The notes under the pieces are model-generated. The model worked only from the letters and a program-made list of their open reading frames with translations. It did no database searches and had not been told where the DNA came from. From assembly GCF_009932725.1 (NCBI RefSeq), contig NZ_BLJU01000016.1, forward strand, positions 93,073 through 157,072: a DNA stretch of 64,000 nt, in the 5' to 3' direction. The translations under genes were made by a program, and so were the position numbers. Source of the DNA: Pseudomonas yangonensis (lineage in GTDB: Bacteria; Pseudomonadota; Gammaproteobacteria; Pseudomonadales; Pseudomonadaceae). Below, piece by piece: positions 18,057 through 26,854 of this stretch (positions are counted from its first letter, which is position 1; every line of letters begins with the position of its first letter).

Positions 18057-18087
18057 GCCGACGTTAGCGGGTCTCGTTAACGTCGGC
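18057..18087 (-). promoter_or_regulatory. Stem-loop between gmd and wzm
   Basis: GCCGACGTTA (18057-18066) pairs perfectly with TAACGTCGGC (18078-18087) around an 11-base loop. It lies in the only sizeable gap inside an otherwise overlapping operon. No T-run follows on the minus strand, so it may be a processing or stability element or a weak attenuator that separates the secretion genes from the glycan-export genes. Confidence 0.5.
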
Positions 18088-18109
18088 TATGTAGCATCGG
18101 GGCGTTGGA

Positions 18110-19156
18110 TCAGAAGGACTTGCCCGTTCTGACGCGCTCCAGATCCGCCTTGACCATCAGATCGCAAAGCTGCTCGAGGGTGGTATGCGGCTTCCAGCCA
18201 AGCACGTCCTGAGCCTTTTGCGGGTTGCCGATCAGCAGTTCCACCTCGGCGGGGCGGTAGAAGCGCGGGTTGACCTGTACCAGCGTCTTGCCGCTATTCA
18301 CGTCGACGCCTCGCTCGTCTTCACCGCTGCCGCTCCACTCAAGCTGTATGTCCACGGCCTTGAACGCCATATTGACGAAATCACGCACGGTTTCGGTGCG
18401 ATTGGTGGCGATAACGAAGGTGTCCGGCTCATCGGCCTGGAGCATGCGCCACATCAGGTCGACGTACTCCTTGGCGTAACCCCAGTCACGCTTGGCATCG
18501 AGGTTGCCAAGTTCCAGCATGTCCTGTTTGCCAAGGGCAATGCGGGCAACACTGTCGGTGATCTTGCGGGTGACGAACTCTTTGCCGCGCAGCGGAGATT
18601 CATGGTTGAAGAGGATGCCGCTGGTGCCGAAGATGTCGTAGGACTCGCGGTAGTTGATGGTCATCCAGTGTGCATACAGTTTGGCAACGCCGTAAGGGCT
18701 GCGCGGGTAGAACGGGGTCGACTCGACCTGCGGCGTTTCCTGGACCTTGCCGAACATCTCCGAGGTAGATGCCTGGTAGAAACGAATCTTCGGATTGATG
18801 ATGCGAATCGCCTCGAGCATGTTCACGGCGCCCATGCCGGTGATCTCAGCGGTGGTCAGCGGTTGCCCAAAGGAAACGCCGACGAAGCTCTGTGCCGCGA
18901 GGTTGTAGACCTCGTCCGGCTCTGCCATCTGCAGAAGTCTGATGCTGGCGCTCAGGTCGGTGAGGTCATGCTCAACGAGTTCGAGGCTGGGATGCTCGGC
19001 GATGCCCAGTTCTTCGATACGCCAGAAATTCACCGAGCTGGTGCGGCGATAAGTGCCGAAAACCTTGTAGCCCTTCTCGATAAGAAAGGCAGCCAGATAG
19101 GCACCATCCTGCCCAGTGATACCGGTTATAACTGCGGTTCTACTATGCATGCTCAT
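18110..19156 (-). CDS. gmd: GDP-mannose 4,6-dehydratase
   Basis: The enzyme makes GDP-4-keto-6-deoxy-D-mannose from GDP-D-mannose, the precursor of GDP-D-rhamnose, GDP-L-fucose and GDP-perosamine. The 348 residues are the normal length. The N-terminus has the Rossmann motif TGITGQDGAYLA, followed by the STSE segment near residue 125 and the catalytic YGVAK near 150, all typical of the extended short-chain dehydrogenase family. The ATG overlaps the stop of the upstream outer-membrane channel gene (ATGA), which places sugar-nucleotide synthesis in the same transcript as the type I secretion genes. No enzyme that would use the keto product, such as Rmd, Per or Fcl, is visible in this window, so a partner must be encoded elsewhere. 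Confidence 0.93.
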   Translation of the reverse strand: MSMHSRTAVITGITGQDGAYLAAFLIEKGYKVFGTYRRTSSVNFWRIEELGIAEHPSLELVEHDLTDLSASIRLLQMAEPDEVYNLAAQSFVGVSFGQPLTTAEITGMGAVNMLEAIRIINPKIRFYQASTSEMFGKVQETPQVESTPFYPRSPYGVAKLYAHWMTINYRESYDIFGTSGILFNHESPLRGKEFVTRKITDSVARIALGKQDMLELGNLDAKRDWGYAKEYVDLMWRMLQADEPDTFVIATNRTETVRDFVNMAFKAVDIQLEWSGSGEDERGVDVNSGKTLVQVNPRFYRPAEVELLIGNPQKAQDVLGWKPHTTLEQLCDLMVKADLERVRTGKSF

Positions 19157-20541
19157 TCCGTTGTTTTCCGCTCGAGGGCACGCGCTTCTTCATTGCTCTG
19201 CGCAAGCCATTGATTGACATTTTCGATGCTGCTCTCGCTTAAACCACCAGCCCAGCGATTGAGAGACAGCAGGCCATTGATGAAGTCATATTGCGACTTG
19301 AGAAGGTCACGGCGTGCCTTGTATTCGTTCTGCACGCTGGTAAGCACGTCGACGGCATTGACCACGCCGAAGCTGAATCCTTTTTCGGCGGCAATGCTCG
19401 ATTGCTCGGCAGATTCAAGTGCATTGCGCGAGGCTTTGACCTTCTCGACGCTTGCCTGGATGCTCAGATAGGCGCTGGTGGTTTCCTTCAGAATCTGCCT
19501 GCGCACCCCTTCGAGTTGCTGCTCGGCGGTAATTTGATCGTTATAGAGGGCGCGCACCCTGGCCGAGGTAGAGCCACCGCTGTAAAGCGGGATTTGCACA
19601 CCAAGTGTGGCAACATAGGTGTCGGTTCGAGGGGCGAGGGTATTGTCATAACCCACATCGCTTCGTTGAGCGCTCAGCCCCAGGCTCAGGCTTGGGTAAT
19701 GGCCGCCACGGGCCTCACGCAACGCAGCGTTGGCCGCGGAAACCCCGCTTTGCTGAGCCCTCAGGGCCGGGCTTGCATTCAACGCGCGCTCGGCCCAGGA
19801 CTCCAGAGAGCCAGGCGGCACCTGGAGCTCGACATCTTCTCGGATTCGGCTCAGGCGCTCATTCACGGGGCGTCCTACCAGTTCGGCGAGCGCTTCGCGG
19901 CTCAGACGCACTTGGTTGCGTGCCTCGACCTCCTGCGCAGCCAGAGCATCGACACGAGCCTTGAGATCCAGCACGTCGGTGACCATTGCCATCTGGCGTG
20001 AATAGAGTGCATTGACTCGGTCAAGGTTCTTCTGAGTAGCACGGCGCTCAGCCATGACCAGTTCAAGTTCGTCGTCGGACGCCAGGGCTACGAAGTAACG
20101 TTGGGCCAGTTCGATAGTGGCCTCTGCCTGCGCATCGGTAGACTCGAATTCGCTCTGCTTGGCAAGTTCCTTGAATTTCTGATAACGCTCCCAGGCTTCC
20201 TTGTTGTAGAGGTGCTGGCTGAGGCTCAGAGCGTAGCGATCGTTGTTGTACTGCTCGCGAGTCCGTTCGTCATCGCGGCTGGTGCGGTTGAAGCTGGTGT
20301 TGGCGCTCACCTGCGGCAGCAGTGCTCCGAATGCTTCTCGCTCGCGCTCGCGCCCTGCCTGGGCGCGCGCGAAGGCCATGAGCACTCGTGGATCCTCCAG
20401 CCGCGACTCGCGATAGAGTTGCACCAGGTCGGCACTGTAGGTATTGGCGCTTACACCAGCGGATGCGGGCTCGGGGGCAGCGGCGTGAGCCGCAACACTG
20501 ATACCTAATGTCAGCAGGAAAAACAGGCGGTGCATCATCAA
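19153..20541 (-). CDS. TolC-family outer-membrane channel of the type I secretion system
   Basis: This 462-residue protein starts with a signal peptide (LFFLLTLGISVAAHAAA) and has the two repeated long-helix/beta segments of the outer-membrane efflux family, with the phrase VQIPLYSGG near residue 310 and GVVNAVDVLTSVQNEY near 390. The C-terminal pattern NVNQWLA is similar to the ends of AprF/PrtF/RsaF-type channels. It forms the trimeric duct across the outer membrane that docks with the HlyD-type adaptor encoded immediately upstream; the two genes overlap by four bases. A second TolC homologue at 25036-26478 is likely the general housekeeping channel, so this copy is probably dedicated to the local exporter. 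Confidence 0.9.
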   Translation of the reverse strand: MMMHRLFFLLTLGISVAAHAAAPEPASAGVSANTYSADLVQLYRESRLEDPRVLMAFARAQAGREREREAFGALLPQVSANTSFNRTSRDDERTREQYNNDRYALSLSQHLYNKEAWERYQKFKELAKQSEFESTDAQAEATIELAQRYFVALASDDELELVMAERRATQKNLDRVNALYSRQMAMVTDVLDLKARVDALAAQEVEARNQVRLSREALAELVGRPVNERLSRIREDVELQVPPGSLESWAERALNASPALRAQQSGVSAANAALREARGGHYPSLSLGLSAQRSDVGYDNTLAPRTDTYVATLGVQIPLYSGGSTSARVRALYNDQITAEQQLEGVRRQILKETTSAYLSIQASVEKVKASRNALESAEQSSIAAEKGFSFGVVNAVDVLTSVQNEYKARRDLLKSQYDFINGLLSLNRWAGGLSESSIENVNQWLAQSNEEARALERKTTE

Positions 20542-21854
20542 TCCTCGATCAGCGAGCGCGCTACCGCATTGGTGATCGGCTGCATGATGTATTGAAGAAG
20601 GGTGCGGTCACCTGTGTTGATGAGGACTTCGGCAGGCATTCCGGGCTGCAGTTTTAGCGAGCCCAGCGTCCGTGTACCTCTTTCGGTCAGGCTCACGCGA
20701 GCGAGGTAATACGGCATGCCCGTCTGCTCGTTGATCAGTCGGTCGCCAGAGACATGGTTGACTGTGCCTTCCATAACCGGAGTCGCGCTGCCAAACGCAC
20801 TGAACCTGATGTCTGCGGTCTTGCCGGGCGCCACGCGGTCAATGTCCACAGGCGAGACCTGCGCTTCCACGACCAGATCGGAAACCGACGGCACGATATC
20901 CAGCAGAGGGGTCGCCGGGCTGACCACGCCCCCGATGGTGTGTACCTTCATGCCGATGATCATGCCGTCATCAGGGGCTCGGATCACGATCCGTCTGAGC
21001 CTTTCCTCTAGGGCCGACATGCGCTCCTGAAGGTCGAAAACGCGGGTCTGGACTTCAGCCAACTGGGCGACGACGTCCGAGCTGAAATCCTTGTTCAGTT
21101 GTACGATCTGCAGCTCCGTCTCGCTGATCTGCAGTTTTGTCTTGGTAATCTGCGAGCCGTGATCGGCTATCTCGGCGCGCTCCATGTCGAGCCGGCGCTG
21201 CTGATCGAGCAGGCGCTGCTTGTCGACGAAGCCTTCAGCTAGTAGCTCGGTGAGCTCGCCAATTTCGCCCTGATAGGATTTCTCAAGATTTCGTTTGGTC
21301 GCGATCATGGACTGCAGGCCGCGGATCTGCTCGTGCAACTGGCCTATGCGCTTCTCCAGCACGGAGACTTCGCCAAGGCGTGAGCCACGGCGCGCGTTGA
21401 ATACCTGAGTCTCCCCCTCGCGAGCCTCACGGGCGCGCTGGCTGTTGATTTCCAGCATATTGCTGAAGTCAATCTCCGGCAGTTCGTCGCGCTCGGCACG
21501 CAGGCGTGCCTCCATGGCCTGGGCTGCGATCAACTGACTACTGATCATTCCGTACTCGGCACGCACTTGCGTGTCATCGAGCACTATCAGTGGGTCTCCG
21601 GCTTTCACGACATCGCCATCTCGAGCATGCAACTCCTTGACGATACCTCCCTCGAGATGTTGAACGGTCTTGCGGTAGGTTTGTACGGTGACGACGCCAG
21701 GTGCTAGCGCAGCGCTGCCAAGGGGCGCAAAGACAGCCCAGGTGCCGAACAGGCCAAACGCCACGAACACGATAAGCATACCTATGGTGCGAGGTTTGCG
21801 GTCGGAGATTGGCAGGTCGGAAAAACTGCTGTCGAGGGTTGGGGTGGTACTCAT
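20538..21854 (-). CDS. HlyD-family membrane-fusion protein of the type I secretion system
   Basis: The 438 residues show one N-terminal membrane segment (about 24-48), a split lipoyl/barrel-sandwich domain (VVTVQTYRKTVQHLEGGIV near residue 55 and RAPDDGMIIGMKVHTIGG near 290), a long coiled coil between them (about 100-280) and a C-terminal beta-barrel. This is the layout of PrtE, AprE and RsaE, the periplasmic adaptors that join a peptidase-free ABC transporter to a TolC-like channel. The gene starts 12 bases after the stop of the ABC gene and overlaps the channel gene, so all three parts are made together. Confidence 0.93.
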   Translation of the reverse strand: MSTTPTLDSSFSDLPISDRKPRTIGMLIVFVAFGLFGTWAVFAPLGSAALAPGVVTVQTYRKTVQHLEGGIVKELHARDGDVVKAGDPLIVLDDTQVRAEYGMISSQLIAAQAMEARLRAERDELPEIDFSNMLEINSQRAREAREGETQVFNARRGSRLGEVSVLEKRIGQLHEQIRGLQSMIATKRNLEKSYQGEIGELTELLAEGFVDKQRLLDQQRRLDMERAEIADHGSQITKTKLQISETELQIVQLNKDFSSDVVAQLAEVQTRVFDLQERMSALEERLRRIVIRAPDDGMIIGMKVHTIGGVVSPATPLLDIVPSVSDLVVEAQVSPVDIDRVAPGKTADIRFSAFGSATPVMEGTVNHVSGDRLINEQTGMPYYLARVSLTERGTRTLGSLKLQPGMPAEVLINTGDRTLLQYIMQPITNAVARSLIED

Positions 21855-21866
21855 GTCTACCTCGGC

Positions 21867-23585
21867 TCAGCGGTTGATTGCAGCAGGCTTGGCGGCCTGA
21901 GCATTTTGTTGCTTGTTCAGTTCGGCTACTACCAGCTCGCGCGGGCCGTACAGCGCTATGGCGCCGTCGCGCAGCACCAGCAGACGGTCTAGTTGGTCTA
22001 GGATGCTGGTTCGATGAGTAATCACGAAAACAGTCGCGCCCCGTGCCTTGAGTATCTTGAGAGCCGCAGCGAGTGCGCGCTCCCCTACCTCGTCGAGGTT
22101 GGAGTTGGGCTCGTCGAGCACGATCAGCCGTGGGTCGCCATAGAGAGCACGAGCCAGGCCGATTCGCTGCCGCTGCCCCCCAGAAAGATTGACCCCGTCG
22201 CCACCGATCACCGTATCGTAGCCGTCAGGTAGCTGTAGGATCATTTCATGAACACCGGCAATGCGCGCTGCCTCTACGACCTTGCCTGCATCGAGGTCTC
22301 CGAATCTGGCGATGTTGTCGCCGATGGTGCCTTCGAAGAGTTCGATATCTTGTGGGAGATAGCCGACGTGTGGGCCTAGTTCACGTTTGTCCCAGGCATT
22401 GACGTCGGCGCCGTCGAGGCGCACGACACCGTGTTGAGGCGCCCACACACCGAGAAGTGCGCGAGCCAGGGTGGACTTGCCGGAGGCGCTGGGGCCTATC
22501 ACTCCCACGACGGAGCCTGCTGCGGCGGCAAAGCTGACGTTGCGTATGATTGGAGCCTTACTTCCAGGCGCACTGATGATGAGGTTTTCTACGCGTACTT
22601 CGCCTTTTGGTGCAGGTAAGCTCATCCGTTCAGGTTCGGCCAGTTGCTCGTCCAGAATTTCGTTGAGGCGAGTGTATTGCGATCGCGCGCTAGTAAAGCC
22701 TTTCCAGCTGCCGATGATCATGTCGATGGGGGCCAGGGCGCGCCCGAGCAGGATCGAGCCGGCAATCATCAGCCCAGGATTCAATTCATGTTTGACCGCA
22801 AGGTACGCGCCAAGCCCCAACACCAGAGACTGAACGAATGTGCGGAAGGTCTTGGAAATGGAGCTGACCGTGCCGCCACTGTCGCTGGCCAGCGACTGTA
22901 GCAGGAGAACCTTTTTCTGACGCTGCGCCCACCTGGCCATGAGCGTTTCAAGCATCCCCATGGACTCGATGACTTCGGCGTTACGCAGGTTCTTCGTGGT
23001 ATACAGATTGGCCGCGATATTCTGCTTATTGGCCTCGGCCAACGCCTTGCCGGTGAGCTTTTCATTCGCGAAGGCTAGTAGAAGCAAAATGATCGCACTG
23101 GCGATTGCCAGCCAGCCGAACCAGGGGTGAAAGAGGAACATCACGCCGACGTATATCGGCAGCCATGGGGCGTCGAAGAACGCGAACAGGCCATTGCTGG
23201 TGAGAAACTGTCGCAGTCCGGTGAGGTCGTTGAGTGGCTGAGCGGAGGCGTCCATGCCTCCACTGTCCAGCGCTCGCTTGAAGCTTGCGCGATAGACCTG
23301 ACGGCTGAGCATGACATCCAGTTTTGTGCTGACACGCACCATGACTCTTGATCGCGCCCACTCGAGCGAGCCCATCGTGATCATCAGTACAGCCATGATG
23401 ATGGTGAGCATAACCAGCGTAGAGATGCTTCCGCTGGTGACTACTCGGCCATAAACCTGGAGCATGTAGAACGAGGGCACAAGCATCAGGGCATTGACGA
23501 AGAAACTGAAAACGCCGACAGAGATAAAGCTGCCCTTGCATGTCTTGAGAGCAACCTTGAGGCTGTTTTCTTTAACCTGTTGCAT
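21867..23585 (-). CDS. Type I secretion ABC transporter (PrtD/AprD/RsaD type)
   Basis: At 572 residues this is the short class of type I exporter. It has an N-terminal membrane domain (about residues 20-300, six segments) and a nucleotide-binding domain with Walker A GPSASGKST near 364, the signature LSGGQRQRIGLARAL near 467 and Walker B RLIVLDEPNSNLDE near 485. There is no C39 peptidase or C39-like domain, so substrates should carry an uncleaved C-terminal signal instead of a GG leader. That fits the signal-peptide-free DUF4214 proteins at 4771-7847. It is the first gene of the tight run reaching down to 8118; 81 bases separate it from the glycosyltransferase gene upstream, which may be co-transcribed. 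Confidence 0.94.
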   Translation of the reverse strand: MQQVKENSLKVALKTCKGSFISVGVFSFFVNALMLVPSFYMLQVYGRVVTSGSISTLVMLTIIMAVLMITMGSLEWARSRVMVRVSTKLDVMLSRQVYRASFKRALDSGGMDASAQPLNDLTGLRQFLTSNGLFAFFDAPWLPIYVGVMFLFHPWFGWLAIASAIILLLLAFANEKLTGKALAEANKQNIAANLYTTKNLRNAEVIESMGMLETLMARWAQRQKKVLLLQSLASDSGGTVSSISKTFRTFVQSLVLGLGAYLAVKHELNPGLMIAGSILLGRALAPIDMIIGSWKGFTSARSQYTRLNEILDEQLAEPERMSLPAPKGEVRVENLIISAPGSKAPIIRNVSFAAAAGSVVGVIGPSASGKSTLARALLGVWAPQHGVVRLDGADVNAWDKRELGPHVGYLPQDIELFEGTIGDNIARFGDLDAGKVVEAARIAGVHEMILQLPDGYDTVIGGDGVNLSGGQRQRIGLARALYGDPRLIVLDEPNSNLDEVGERALAAALKILKARGATVFVITHRTSILDQLDRLLVLRDGAIALYGPRELVVAELNKQQNAQAAKPAAINR

Positions 23586-23666
23586 CGTATGAGTACTGCC
23601 GAGATGTAAAAGCGGCGAAGTCTAGCATTAATGCGTCAGCGTCGGGAAACTCCAGCCCGCCATCTG

Positions 23667-24794
23667 TCAGGCCCTCGATTGAGCCTCGTCAATCGCATCA
23701 TTGTAAACGGCAAGAGTGTTTTGCCACATCCGGTCAGCAGTGAACAATTGCTCGAAGCGCAGCCTAGCCTGCGAACCGAACCGCATACGTGCTACCTCGT
23801 CGCTCCAAAGACGCTGCATCGCTGCACGCAACGCCAGCGGTGAGGCAGGGGGCACGACCAGTCCGGTGAGTTCGTGCTGATTGACGTAAGTCGTTCCGCT
23901 GCCAATCTCACAGCTGATCATGGGTTTGCTCAGCATGGAGGCTTCTAGCAGTGAGATACCAAAGGCTTCTGACCTGAGATGCGAGGGGAATACCAGAGCT
24001 AGGGATAGTTGCAGCAGGCAAACCTTGTCTTGGTCATCAACGCGGCCTAAAAAAACAACGTTTTGCAGCTGGAGGCGAGCAGCCTGCTCTTTCAGCGCGC
24101 CTTCTTCAGGGCCACTGCCTACCACGACTAACGGATAGGCTGTCCCGCGCAACGCGTCCAGCAGGCTGGAAAGTCCTTTGTAGTAACGCAGTACGCCGAC
24201 AAACAGGAAAAAATTCTGACCAACGCGCTTTCGCCAGTAATCCAGGCGCTCGGCTGAAGCCTGCGGGTAAGCGGAAACATTCAAGCCATAGGGGACCACA
24301 ACCGTCTTGTCTGAGAAGGGGCGCAAGACCTCGCTGCTTTGCTGATAGTTAGGAGATGCGACCATGATGCGCTGTACGCTGTTCAAAAAGCGGTTCATCA
24401 GGGGGCGATACAGCTTGAGTAAGTATTGCTGGCGCACGATATCTGAGTGATAGCTAACGACGCTGGGGCGGCCATGCCGTGTACAGAAGTGCACTAGATC
24501 CATCATGGGCCAAGGAAAGTGAAAATGAATGACATCTGCGTCGCGTGCCATGGCCTGGAAACGCTTAAATACGTCCAGTGAGAGCCCGGTGGATGCGATC
24601 TGGAGATCTTGTCGGGCCCGGGTAACCTGATGATGTTCCACGCTGATTGTTTCCGGCGTTGGCTCGGGACTCAGTGTCAGAACTTGCGCTTGCACTCCGT
24701 TGGCGTGAGCCTGCTCGCACAGCTGAAAAATCACCTGTTCGATTCCGCCAGTGGTGTCTGGAAGGTAGGTTTTGAAAAAATGTAGAACGCGCAT
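23667..24794 (-). CDS. GT4 glycosyltransferase, WbpZ-like
   Basis: This 375-residue GT-B enzyme starts MRVLHFFKTYLPDTTGGIEQ, the characteristic opening of WbpZ/WbaZ-like mannosyl or rhamnosyl transferases of polysaccharide clusters that use GDP-sugars. The C-terminal donor site includes FVGVLRYYKGLSSLLDAL near residue 195 and the motif EAFGISLLEASM near 275. The ATG at 24794 fits the family start better than the upstream in-frame TTG at 24809. In P. aeruginosa, WbpX, WbpY and WbpZ build the D-rhamnan A-band next to gmd, wzm and wzt, so finding this gene beside gmd-wzm-wzt suggests a related glycan. Donor and linkage are not determined by the sequence. Confidence 0.85.
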   Translation of the reverse strand: MRVLHFFKTYLPDTTGGIEQVIFQLCEQAHANGVQAQVLTLSPEPTPETISVEHHQVTRARQDLQIASTGLSLDVFKRFQAMARDADVIHFHFPWPMMDLVHFCTRHGRPSVVSYHSDIVRQQYLLKLYRPLMNRFLNSVQRIMVASPNYQQSSEVLRPFSDKTVVVPYGLNVSAYPQASAERLDYWRKRVGQNFFLFVGVLRYYKGLSSLLDALRGTAYPLVVVGSGPEEGALKEQAARLQLQNVVFLGRVDDQDKVCLLQLSLALVFPSHLRSEAFGISLLEASMLSKPMISCEIGSGTTYVNQHELTGLVVPPASPLALRAAMQRLWSDEVARMRFGSQARLRFEQLFTADRMWQNTLAVYNDAIDEAQSRA

Positions 24795-25035
24795 CGAACG
24801 GCCAGGCAAATAACCAACGGGCGCGCAGTTTCCAGTAAAGGTATCGCAACTTCAATAATGCGCATTCAATAGCATGGCTGGTGGTTTGCTGAATGCTGCG
24901 AAGGGACGAATTGTTGCGCGGGAGCAACATAGCTTGCCGCCAGCTAGACTTATGCCGCTTGCGGCGCGCTTGACCCCCGTCAGTGGCGCCCCGTAGCCTT
25001 GCCGATTACCGCCTATTCAAGGATCGACATCCATC

Positions 25036-26478
25036 ATGTTGCGCAGACTTTCCCTGGCAATTGCCGTGGCCGCCGCTTCGGTGGGCCTGGTTCAGGCCGA
25101 AGAGGCCCCGCTGTCGAGCAAAACCGACCTGGTCACCGTGTATCAGGAGGCGGCAAGAAACAATGCCGACATCGCCGCCGCGCGTGCCGATTATCAGGCT
25201 CGCCTCGAAGTGGTGCCGCAGGCCCGTGCCGGCCTGCTGCCCAATTTGTCTGCCGGCGCCAACTACGGTGACACGCGCACCGAAGTCGATTCGCCCAGTG
25301 CCACTGTCTCGCGCAGCGGCCTGGTCTATCAGGCCAACCTCAGCCAGCCGCTGTTTCGCGCCGACCGCTGGTTCCAGCTGCAGGCGGCCGAGGCTACCAG
25401 CGAGCAAGCTGCGCTGGAGCTGTCGGCTACCGAGCAGAACCTGATTCTGCAGAGTGCCGAAACCTACTTCGCCGTGTTGCGTGCTCAGGACAACCTGGCG
25501 TCCACCAGGGCCGAAGAGGCGGCCTTCAAGCGTCAGCTGGACCAGGCCAACGAGCGTTTCGATGTCGGCCTTTCCGACAAGACCGATGTGCTCGAAGCGC
25601 AGGCCGGTTTCGATACGGCTCGGGCCAATCGCCTGCTCGCCGAGCGTGCGGTGGATGACGCCTTCGAAGCCCTGGTGACCCTGACCAACCGCGATTATGT
25701 GGCGGTCGAAGGCATCGTCCACACCCTGCCGGTGCTGGCGCCGACGCCGAACGATGCCAAGTCCTGGGTCGATACAGCCGCTGCGCAGAATCTCAACCTG
25801 CAGGCCAGCCTGTACGCCGTGACGGCCGCCGAAGAGAGCTTGCGTCAGCGCAAGGCTGGCCATGCGCCGACCCTCGACGCCGTGGCCAGCTACCAGAAGG
25901 GCGATAACGACAGCCTGGGCTTCACCAACTCCGGCGCCTTTGGCGCGCCGCGCTACAGTGGCGATGTCTCGCAGCGTTCCATCGGCCTGCAGCTGAACAT
26001 CCCGATCTACAGCGGCGGCCTGACCAGCTCGCAGGTGCGCGAGGCCTACCAGCGTCTCGGGCAGACCGAGCAGCTGCGCGAAAGCCTGCGTCGCCAGGTG
26101 GTGCAGAACACCCGCAACCTGTTCCGCGCGGTGAACACCGATGTGGAAACCGTGCAGGCGCGGCGTCAGTCGATCATTTCCAACCAGAGTGCCCTGGAGG
26201 CCACCGAGATCGGCTATCAGGTCGGTACCCGCAACATCGTCGACGTGCTCGACGCCCAGCGTCAGCTGTACAGCGCCGTGCGCAACTACAACGATGCGCG
26301 CTACGACTACATCCTCAACAACCTGCGCCTGAAGCAGGCCGCCGGCACCCTCAGCCCGGCCGACCTGGAAGCGCTGGGCAGTTTCCTCAAGCCGGACTAC
26401 AACCCGGACAAGGATTTCCTGCCGCCGGACTTGGCGTCTGCCGCCGAAGCACGCCTGCAGAACGCTCAGGATTTCTGA
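25036..26478 (+). CDS. tolC: TolC-family outer-membrane channel, probable housekeeping TolC/OpmH
   Basis: This 480-residue precursor has a clear signal peptide (MLRRLSLAIAVAAASVGLVQ, cleavage probably after QA) and two copies of the outer-membrane efflux domain, each with the family phrases for the trimeric beta-barrel and alpha-helical tunnel (VYQEAARNNADIAAARADYQ near residue 36; IPIYSGGLTSSQVREAYQ near 320; YQVGTRNIVDVLDAQRQLY near 393). It closely resembles P. aeruginosa OpmH, the general TolC used by several exporters, and has waaA nearby as in other pseudomonads. It is read away from the accessory surface cluster and marks the return to conserved backbone. A run of pairing bases downstream formed its terminator, which is now split by a repeat element. 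Confidence 0.88.
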   Translation: MLRRLSLAIAVAAASVGLVQAEEAPLSSKTDLVTVYQEAARNNADIAAARADYQARLEVVPQARAGLLPNLSAGANYGDTRTEVDSPSATVSRSGLVYQANLSQPLFRADRWFQLQAAEATSEQAALELSATEQNLILQSAETYFAVLRAQDNLASTRAEEAAFKRQLDQANERFDVGLSDKTDVLEAQAGFDTARANRLLAERAVDDAFEALVTLTNRDYVAVEGIVHTLPVLAPTPNDAKSWVDTAAAQNLNLQASLYAVTAAEESLRQRKAGHAPTLDAVASYQKGDNDSLGFTNSGAFGAPRYSGDVSQRSIGLQLNIPIYSGGLTSSQVREAYQRLGQTEQLRESLRRQVVQNTRNLFRAVNTDVETVQARRQSIISNQSALEATEIGYQVGTRNIVDVLDAQRQLYSAVRNYNDARYDYILNNLRLKQAAGTLSPADLEALGSFLKPDYNPDKDFLPPDLASAAEARLQNAQDF

Positions 26479-26495
26479 GTCAGGCGCAGAGACGA

Positions 26496-26711
26496 AAAAG
26501 CCCGACACGAGTCGTAATGCTGTTCACTTAAGGTTGCACACGTTTGGCTCCCCTCTCCCATTTATGGGAGAGGGGCTGGGGGAGAGGGCTGAAAACACCG
26601 CAAACCTGCCAGTTTCCCCCTCTCCCTAACCCTCTACCCAAAGGGGCGAGGGGACTAATCGCGTCCGACCATTTCTTATGTGAACAGCATTGCGACGCAA
26701 GTCGGGCTTTT
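26496..26711. mobile_element. MITE-like element sitting inside the tolC terminator
   Basis: The outer arms AAAAGCCCGAC (26496-26506) and GTCGGGCTTTT (26701-26711) are the two halves of an intrinsic terminator. Between them lies an element of about 172 bases with 15-base terminal inverted repeats that differ at one position: TGCTGTTCACTTAAG (26518-26532) and, on the other strand, TGCTGTTCACATAAG (26689-26675). Inside are CCCCTCTCCC/GGGAGAGGGG palindromes (about 26551-26577) and related pyrimidine-rich copies, as in widespread non-coding repeats of proteobacteria. It has no coding capacity. Confidence 0.65.
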
Positions 26712-26714
26712 GCT

Positions 26715-26854
26715 TTTAAGTGCGGTAGCGTATCTGGCAGAGCGTGGGTGGACCGGGCAGCGAACCGCTTCGGCCCACTAACAGCGGCCACTCCTGATGT
26801 GGTGGGCTGAAGCCCACCCTACCGAGTGACACCGTAGTCTGGATTGCATCCTGG
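26715..26854. repeat. REP-like stem-loops between tolC and waaA
   Basis: GGTGGGCT (26801-26808) and AGCCCACC (26811-26818) form a perfect 8-bp stem with a 2-base loop, and a looser GTGGG/CCCAC pair lies at about 26747-26788. Such GTGGGCTGAAGCCCACCCTAC motifs are common extragenic palindromes in Pseudomonas. They follow the waaA stop and may protect or end its mRNA. Confidence 0.55.

Noticed and set aside
25036..26478. Assignment of this TolC homologue to the type I operon
   Set aside because: It is on the opposite strand, lies with conserved backbone genes, and the operon already has its own channel at 19153-20541.
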